DNA from: Benincasa hispida
Lineage: Eukaryota > Streptophyta > Magnoliopsida > Cucurbitales > Cucurbitaceae
Direction of reading: 5' to 3'
DNA length: 64,000 nucleotides
Assembly: GCF_009727055.1 (NCBI RefSeq)
Contig: NC_052349.1
Span: forward strand, 93,759,325-93,823,324
The notes beneath the pieces were generated by a model. The model did no database searches, was not told the DNA's origin, and was given only the letters and a program-made list of their open reading frames with translations. Of the stretch, positions 58,891 to 64,000 are shown one piece after another (the first letter of the stretch is position 1; every line of letters begins with the position of its first letter). The translations under genes and the position numbers were made by a program.

Positions 58891-59195
58891 TAATAATTTA
58901 GTCCCTAAATTTTATTATGTAACAATTTAGTCCTCGTACTTTCAAATTTGAAACAATTTAGTCCCTAATATAAAAAAATTCATCAAAATTTGATGTTAAT
59001 TTTTATTATTTATGATGTAAACTTTGTATTTTATAAAAATATTGAGTCTCTAATTAATTTATTAGTTTAGTTATGCAAGAAATCTCATTAAATCTTAACA
59101 TAAATTTCTACAATAGAGACTAAATTGTTGCAAATTTGAGAGTATAAGGATTGAATTGTTACATAGTAGTTCAATGACTAAATTGTTACAAAATT
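58891..59195. repeat. Foldback (inverted-repeat) element
   Basis: The left arm 58891-58970 ('gtaacaatttagtcctcgta', 'caaatttgaaacaatttagt') and the right arm 59113-59195 ('gactaaattgttgcaaattt', 'gactaaattgttaca') are inverted partners over about 80 bp. The spacer is about 140 bp. A transcript would form a long hairpin. Confidence 0.7.
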
Positions 59196-59294
59196 AAAAG
59201 TTCAAAGAATAAATCGTTGCAAACCAAAATTTAAGAGACTAAATTACTTTTATGAAAATTCACTAAAAAAATGATTTTTAACCTAAAAAGGGAA

Positions 59295-59460
59295 AATTTT
59301 CACAGATAGAACATGTCAAATTATTTACAAAAATTAAAAAAAAATATTGATAGACATTGATAAACTTCTATCAACATTTATCAATGATATACTTCTATTA
59401 GTTTCTATCACTGACAGACTTCTATCCATCTCTATCAAAGAAGATTAAAATTTTGTTATT
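59295..59460. repeat. GATAGA-type dispersed repeat, copy 4, inverted
   Basis: Contains 'gatagacattgataaacttc' and 'tctatcactgacagact'. Its left flank 'ttcacagatagaacatgtca' is the reverse complement of the right flank of the copy at 30185-30330, so the two copies are inverted relative to each other over more than 150 bp. Confidence 0.65.
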
Positions 59461-59711
59461 TTATTTAAATAATTTTTTTTTAATTTTTGAAAACTTCCAA
59501 AAATCTATATATATATATTTCGTGAAAATAAAACAAAGGCAAAGATATTTCGTAGGGGAGAAAAGTGATAATAAAAACAGAAGAGAGGAAAGAAGAAGAG
59601 TCCACAATTCTTTATAGGATGCCATTATCTTTCTTAATTCAACCGTTAAGCAAGCAACCAAGAAAGCACAGGGAAACACGTTTGATGTAGTCGCCTCTTC
59701 CCCACACCCAC

Positions 59712-59717
59712 TATAAA
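59712..59717 (+). promoter_or_regulatory. Putative TATA box of the IQD gene
   Basis: TATAAA at 59712-59717 in the context 'cccactataaagtt'. The CT-rich 59785-59850 segment downstream is typical of plant leaders. A start of transcription near 59745 is inferred. Confidence 0.45.
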
Positions 59718-59744
59718 GTTAAAGTTGGTTCAACAATAAAGAAA

Positions 59745-61084
59745 TTTGGCACCCATTTCCCATCTCTATACACACATACTTGGCTCACCGTTTTTCCCCT
59801 TTTCTCTCTTTCTCCCTCTCTCTCACTTCTTCTTCTTCTTCTTCCAACCCAAAGAAAACATAGAAATCTCTTAAAACTTGAACCCAAAAGTTGAATTCCA
59901 ACGACCAAACACCCCATTTTTCAGTCCTCTACAAAGAACCAGAGCTTAGAGAGAGCAGAAACAGAAAGGGGTTGCTCTAACAAGAAATTTCTTTCAACAA
60001 TTCAGCATGTAGCTGAGGAAGAAGCTTGCAAGTAGTGAAGGAGAGTGAGAGAGAGAGAGAGGGAGAAAACCCTTGTCTCTGATTTTTCTTTTTTTTCCCT
60101 TTTGGTTGTCGTGTACAGCTTTTTAGAGGGTACTGTTTTTTTTTTTTCCTTTGATTTTTTTGGTTGAACTTTTCTGGATTTTTAGTGGTTTGTGTTCTTC
60201 AATCAACTGTTGTGGTTTTTTTCTGAATTTTTTTTGTGGGTCTTTTGAGCAGAAATTTGCAGAGAACTTTCGGCAACTGGGTCAGTTTCTGGTGGTAATT
60301 GCAACTTCTTCTTCTCTCTCTGTTTTTAGCTTTCACTTTTAGTGCTTTTGCTTCTGTATTCTGCTGTTGTTAATGTTTAACTTGTTCAGATTAATCCCTT
60401 CTCCTCTTTTTTTCTCTCTTCTAAATTGGGGTTTGGTTAAATTTTGTGTGTGTTCTGGGTTGGATATGGACTTGATGTTGCTAATTCCTGTAAACTATGG
60501 TTTTGTTTTGCTTTGCTTTGAGTTACCGTAAAATGTTCTCTGTTTTTGGTAGGAATTTTGGGTGTTTATGTTTCTGGTTTTTACTCGTGTTTGTTGTTAT
60601 CTGATCGAAAGATGTAAGGTACCCCTGCTTTTTCCAGGTTGAGAAGAGGTGTCTCCTCAGAAAGAGGTTGTTGTGGTCTAGCTCAGGAGTAGTGCCCTTA
60701 GTGTCGAGACGATCCTCTTAAAGACGAAGGTACGAAATTGAACACGGAGGCTAGGGAATGGATAAATTCCTTTGACCCGTCATTCTGAACCATTTTGAGG
60801 TTTGGTAGGGATTTGTGTCTGTACTTTCTGTGTTGGTGATCAACTTGGTATTGATTTATGCCCTATGGTTTGTTTTGCTACTAATCACTGAGGAAAATTC
60901 TGTTTTGGATAGGAGTCTGGTGTGTATGCCTTTACTTGTATTCGTTGTTATTTGATCGATGTTTGCCAAGCAATTAGACAGAAAAATTATTCTATAATTG
61001 ATTACTGATACCGGAAAAATGGCTGCACCGAAGCTGAAGCTTCCACTTTCCATCTCTTTCAGGGAACAAATTAATTGAAGGTAG
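59745..61084 (+). other. 5' leader region of the IQD gene, probably with two introns
   Basis: 59785-59850 is CT-rich and 60035-60070 is a GA run, both common in plant leaders. A likely leader exon is 60638-60729: acceptor 'ctttttccag' and donor 'gaag|gtacga'. The last leader part begins after acceptor 'catctctttcag' at 61062, giving 61063-61084 before the start codon. The end of the first leader exon is not certain; GT sites near 60127 and 60294 are possible. No long frame lies in this region. Confidence 0.45.
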
Positions 61085-63605
61085 ATGGGAAAGAAAGGCA
61101 GTTGGTTTTCAGTTATTAAGAGGTTTTTCACTTGTCAGTCAGGAGAGGCAAGTTGTTTCTTGACTTCTTATTTTGCGAGTATGTGTGTATGGATGTAACT
61201 ATCAGTGACGATGAACATTGTTATATATGTACTTTCTTTTGTTTGCACGATCGTTTTTTTTTCTCAGTATTGATTTTGATCACAAATGTGTGAAAATAGA
61301 CGGACAATTCGACATTTTTGACTGTGAACATTGTGGTTTGATAATATAGCAGGATCATGAGAATAACCGCAGAAATGAAAGGAAAGGAGATGGGAAAGGA
61401 GAGTCCACTTCCTTCATTCCTATCTTTAGAAAGCCAAGCAGTGTCGAGAAAATATTTAGTGATTTTGAGAGGGAGCAGCAAATTGTAGCTTTCCGGCCTC
61501 CTGCTCCTGAACGACCATCTACACCATCCTATGTACCTCCTCCTCAACCAGCTCCCCCTCGGGCTCCTTCTCCTCCTAGAGCTGCTCCTCCAAAGGAAAC
61601 ATCTCCCAAGGTTTCTCCTCCCAGAGTTGCTTCTCCTCCTCGAGCTTGCTCATCATCAACAGTTGTCGATCATCACGAGGTAGCTAGCAACACTCCAACA
61701 ATTGTCGATCATCATGAGGAAGTCAGCCACATTCCAACGGCCATCAATCATCACGAGGAAGTCAGCAACATTCCAAAACCAACCAAAATGAACCATCATT
61801 CTTCTGCTATTAAGATCCAAGCAACCTACAGAGGTTATGTGGTAAGCTTCGTTTTCATTATAATTTGATCAGTGTAAGCTATAAAAAGAAAAATAATAAT
61901 AATAAAATTGAAACTGTTAAACACGAAATCAAGGTACTGCATCTGGTCTACAACATTTGCAATGAACTGCTATAATTTTTCAGGCAAGGAAAAGCTTCAG
62001 GGCGTTGAAGGGTCAGGTGCGGCTTCTAGGTGTTGTACAAGGGAATAATGTGAGGCGCCAGACATTGAATGCTAAGAAACAGATGCAACTTTTGGTTCGG
62101 GTGCAATCTCAGATACAATCACGACGGATTGAAATGCTCAATAACCAGAGGCAACTCCAGGATCATCCCAATGATAAAGAAGTTCACAGTACCTTTGATG
62201 TGGTACGTGTTCTAGTTCCTTTTGAAATTTCTTCTTTTTTCTGGTATGAACGAATACACTAGAGCTTATTTAGTTACGTTTCATTTTTTTCATTTTTCAA
62301 GAAAGAAAACAGAAGTGTTTGGTAATTGTTTCTCAGTTCTACTTTTAGAATTATAAAAAGGTGACAGTTATATTTTTTAAAATAAAACGTTCATAATTAT
62401 TATGTCAATTCATAATCCATTTGTGACATTTCTCCGAAGGTTAACAAGAAAGAGATTTTAACTTCTAAGAACACTCAACTTCCATTGTCTTTGGAGACTT
62501 TCATTCTATATCTTCTGTTTGTTTTATCTATACATAGTTTTCTTTTACTTGAGGAAACGGTATCGAGGTGTCATTTTAATGGTACCGAGTTTGGAAAGAT
62601 TTTTCTGAGTTGTTTTCTCAATCTTTGGTCTATAATGCTTATGCTTGTGAACATCTGCATAGTCTGAGGGAGGTAACCATGAAAATTGGGACGAAAGCTC
62701 AATAACAAAGGAAGAAAAAGATGCCCGATTGCAGAGGAAGGTAGAAGCAGCCATTAAACGAGAACGAGCGAGGGCATATGCGTACTCCCAATCCCACCAG
62801 GTAACCCCCCTAGAGATTCGATCGTAATCCACATCGGTAACTTGTTCGGAAGACGTATGTTTTATATGCTGCATTTTAAATGCTGATTCTTGCTCGAAAC
62901 TTGCAGAGAACCACTCCGAGGTTGGGACAAGATTCTCAAATGGATACTTGCTCCATGGGAGTTCCGAGGTGGTTGAAATGGTTAGAAGGTCAGTTACCTA
63001 CTGAAGGTTCTCCGAAGCATCCTCTACCGAGACCTTTAACTCCTCAGCCAGAGCAGAAGTTGAGTCCACGGTCTCCTTCAAGCAACAATAGACGACACAA
63101 TTTCGGCTTAGATGGTAGGGATACTCCCACACCAAAGTCCACAAAATCAACAGCATTCTCAAATGCAAAGCCTGCTCGGTCTCCACTTCGATTGAGAACC
63201 CCTCCAACAGCAATGTCGACCATCTCCAACGACTCGAGATCACGAGGCAGCCGGGCTTTGTCTCCTTTCGACATGAGGTTAAAGGATGATGACAGCCTTG
63301 TAAGCTGCCCTCCATATATGGCACCACACTATATGACTCCTACGATTTCGGCCAAAGCGAAAGTTCGAGCTCGTAGTAACCCGAGGGAGAGGTTTCCAGG
63401 TACGCCAAGGAGCGATGCATCTAGCAGGAGGCAGTCGTTTCCACCAACTCAAGGCATTGGATCATTTAGGAACAGAGGTTTGATGTCGTCGCCGAAGGAT
63501 CATGCAACTTTAGACGACAACCAATCTTTACGATCGGTTGGGAACTTCAGCTTTGCTTCGCTTCCAACTGGAACTAGAAGGAAACCATTTAACAGATTTG
63601 TGTGA
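61085..63605 (+). CDS. IQD14-like: Gene B: IQ67-domain (IQD) calmodulin-binding protein, IQD13/14 type
   Basis: Coding exons: 61085-61147, 61353-61841, 61984-62202, 62663-62800, 62907-63605; 535 residues predicted. IQDs bind calmodulin through IQ motifs and act as microtubule- or membrane-linked scaffolds. The N-terminus 'MGKKGSWFSVIKRFF' is the family start. The second exon is proline-rich ('PSYVPPPQPAPPRAPSPP') with three 13-residue HHEE-type repeats. The IQ67 domain follows: 'AIKIQATYRGYV' at the exon end, then 'ARKSFRALKGQVRLLGVVQG' and 'LLVRVQSQIQSRR'. The phase-0 intron inside the first IQ motif is the fixed intron of this family. Exon 4 has 'TKEEKDARLQRKVEAAIKRE'. The last exon has 'PRWLKWLEGQLP' and a C-terminal DUF4005-like block with 'PTISAKAKVRARSNPRERF' and 'SFPPTQGIGSFRNRG'. 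The first intron seems to use a GC donor ('gag|gcaagt'). The acceptor could lie three bases earlier (exon from 61350), adding one glutamine. An IQD call is certain; the clade call is moderate. Confidence 0.92.
61662..61778 (+). repeat. Three-copy 39-bp coding tandem repeat in the IQD gene
   Basis: Units at 61662-61700, 61701-61739 and 61740-61778 encode VVDHHEVASNTPT, IVDHHEEVSHIPT and AINHHEEVSNIPK. The unit is exactly 13 codons, so copy changes keep frame. It sits in the region between the proline-rich part and the IQ67 domain, which varies in length among IQDs. Confidence 0.95.
62203..62662 (+). other. Third coding intron of the IQD gene (460 bp), with a small-repeat trace
   Basis: Donor 'gtg|gtacgt', acceptor 'tctgcatag'. 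62275-62370 has 'gtttggtaattgtttctcag', like the start of the MITE-like elements at 40855 and 58281. The match is short. Confidence 0.5.
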
Positions 63606-64000
63606 TTCTATTAACCCCTTTTTCTTCTTGTTCCTGTGTTTCTAATGATAATTGAGTGTATTTATTGTTATATGGTTTTGTGTTGCAAAAATACTGATTT
63701 GTAATAAGAAACTCAAGGTTTGGAATTGGGTTTGGGTTTGTTGGGTTTTTGTTTGGGTTTTTTCAATGTTATACTTGACTACTTCACATTTTCTTGATTA
63801 TGAGATGATTGAATTTTATTTATATCTAAAAAGCTTGGATGAACTCAGCGTTTTCCCCCCTTAAATGTTTTCACTTATTACAATTTTGCCCCTAAAAGAA
63901 TCAAATATGCTGTAGAACTTGAGGTTCTATTCCATCTAGTTTATGTACATTATTAATATAATCATAATGCTAACTTTAACATCCTTATTAGTATGCCACC
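63606..64000 (+). terminator. 3' untranslated region of the IQD gene and downstream sequence
   Basis: T-rich after the stop at 63603-63605. There is no perfect AATAAA; 'aataag' at 63702-63707 is a possible weak signal. I see no further gene before the window ends. Confidence 0.35.

Noticed and set aside
61085..61352. GT donor after 61186 ('tgt|gtatgg') for the first IQD intron
   Set aside because: In phase but a weak site, and it adds 13 residues not expected in the family; the GC donor AG|GCAAGT fits better.
62998..63327. Minus-strand frames across the last IQD exon
   Set aside because: Shadows of the clearly coding + strand, whose motifs are conserved.
1..64000. tRNA or rRNA genes, plastid or mitochondrial insertions
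   Set aside because: I looked for paired A- and B-box words and for familiar organelle genes and saw none; this reading by eye could miss a worn copy.

Overview
The window is plant nuclear DNA: AT-rich, spliced genes with GT-AG introns and pyrimidine-rich leaders, and a large load of plant LTR retrotransposons, LINEs and small DNA transposons. The repeat families (a Ty1/copia family seen in three fragments, a GATAGA-rich dispersed repeat, a 'GTTTGGTAA' small element) look like those I know from Cucurbitaceae. That family-level call is an inference from remembered patterns, not a search.

Two protein-coding genes can be modelled with confidence, both on the + strand. Gene A (CDS 14176-24712, leader from about 13070) encodes a predicted 468-residue plant-specific protein of unknown function. 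Its reading frame continues exactly across an 8,076-bp intron packed with transposon remains. Gene B (CDS 61085-63605, leader from about 59745) encodes a predicted 535-residue IQ67-domain (IQD) calmodulin-binding protein of the IQD13/14 type. Its first coding intron appears to use a GC-AG splice pair, and its second coding exon carries three tandem copies of a 39-bp coding repeat. A CCR4-associated factor 1 (CAF1) deadenylase pseudogene with three frameshifts lies at 2884-3730, directly after a truncated copia gag.

Region by region. 1-1870: intergenic, with two possible leader exons of a minus-strand gene that would lie off the left edge. 1871-4130: copia gag fragment, CAF1 pseudogene, LTR-like piece. 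4131-7726: AT-rich intergenic. 7727-11217: two fragments of one copia family, the first bracketed by 234-bp inverted arms. 11218-13030: intergenic. 13031-25000: gene A, with an LTR remnant, a 3' LINE fragment with its target duplication, a long antisense LINE, a gypsy integrase fragment and a three-LTR tandem TRIM element in its large intron. 25001-31397: intergenic, one weak small-ORF candidate, a duplicated 140-bp block. 31398-36967: an almost complete but decayed minus-strand copia element with both LTRs and a perfect target-site duplication. 36968-44100: intergenic with small inverted-repeat elements. 44101-49840: a Mutator-like remnant cut by two solo LTRs (copia type and gypsy type). 49836-55016: inverted copia LTR pieces, a 990-bp assembly gap, and a copia fragment split by an element with hAT features (8-bp target duplication). 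55017-59700: intergenic with small repeats. 59700-64000: gene B.

The genes do not form a pathway or cluster. The window reads as two ordinary genes separated by layered, mostly dead mobile DNA. I saw no tRNA, rRNA, CRISPR array, viral insertion or new defence-like system. The most informative points are the tandem TRIM, the LINE insertion with two poly-A tails inside one target duplication, the GC-AG intron and the nested solo LTRs.
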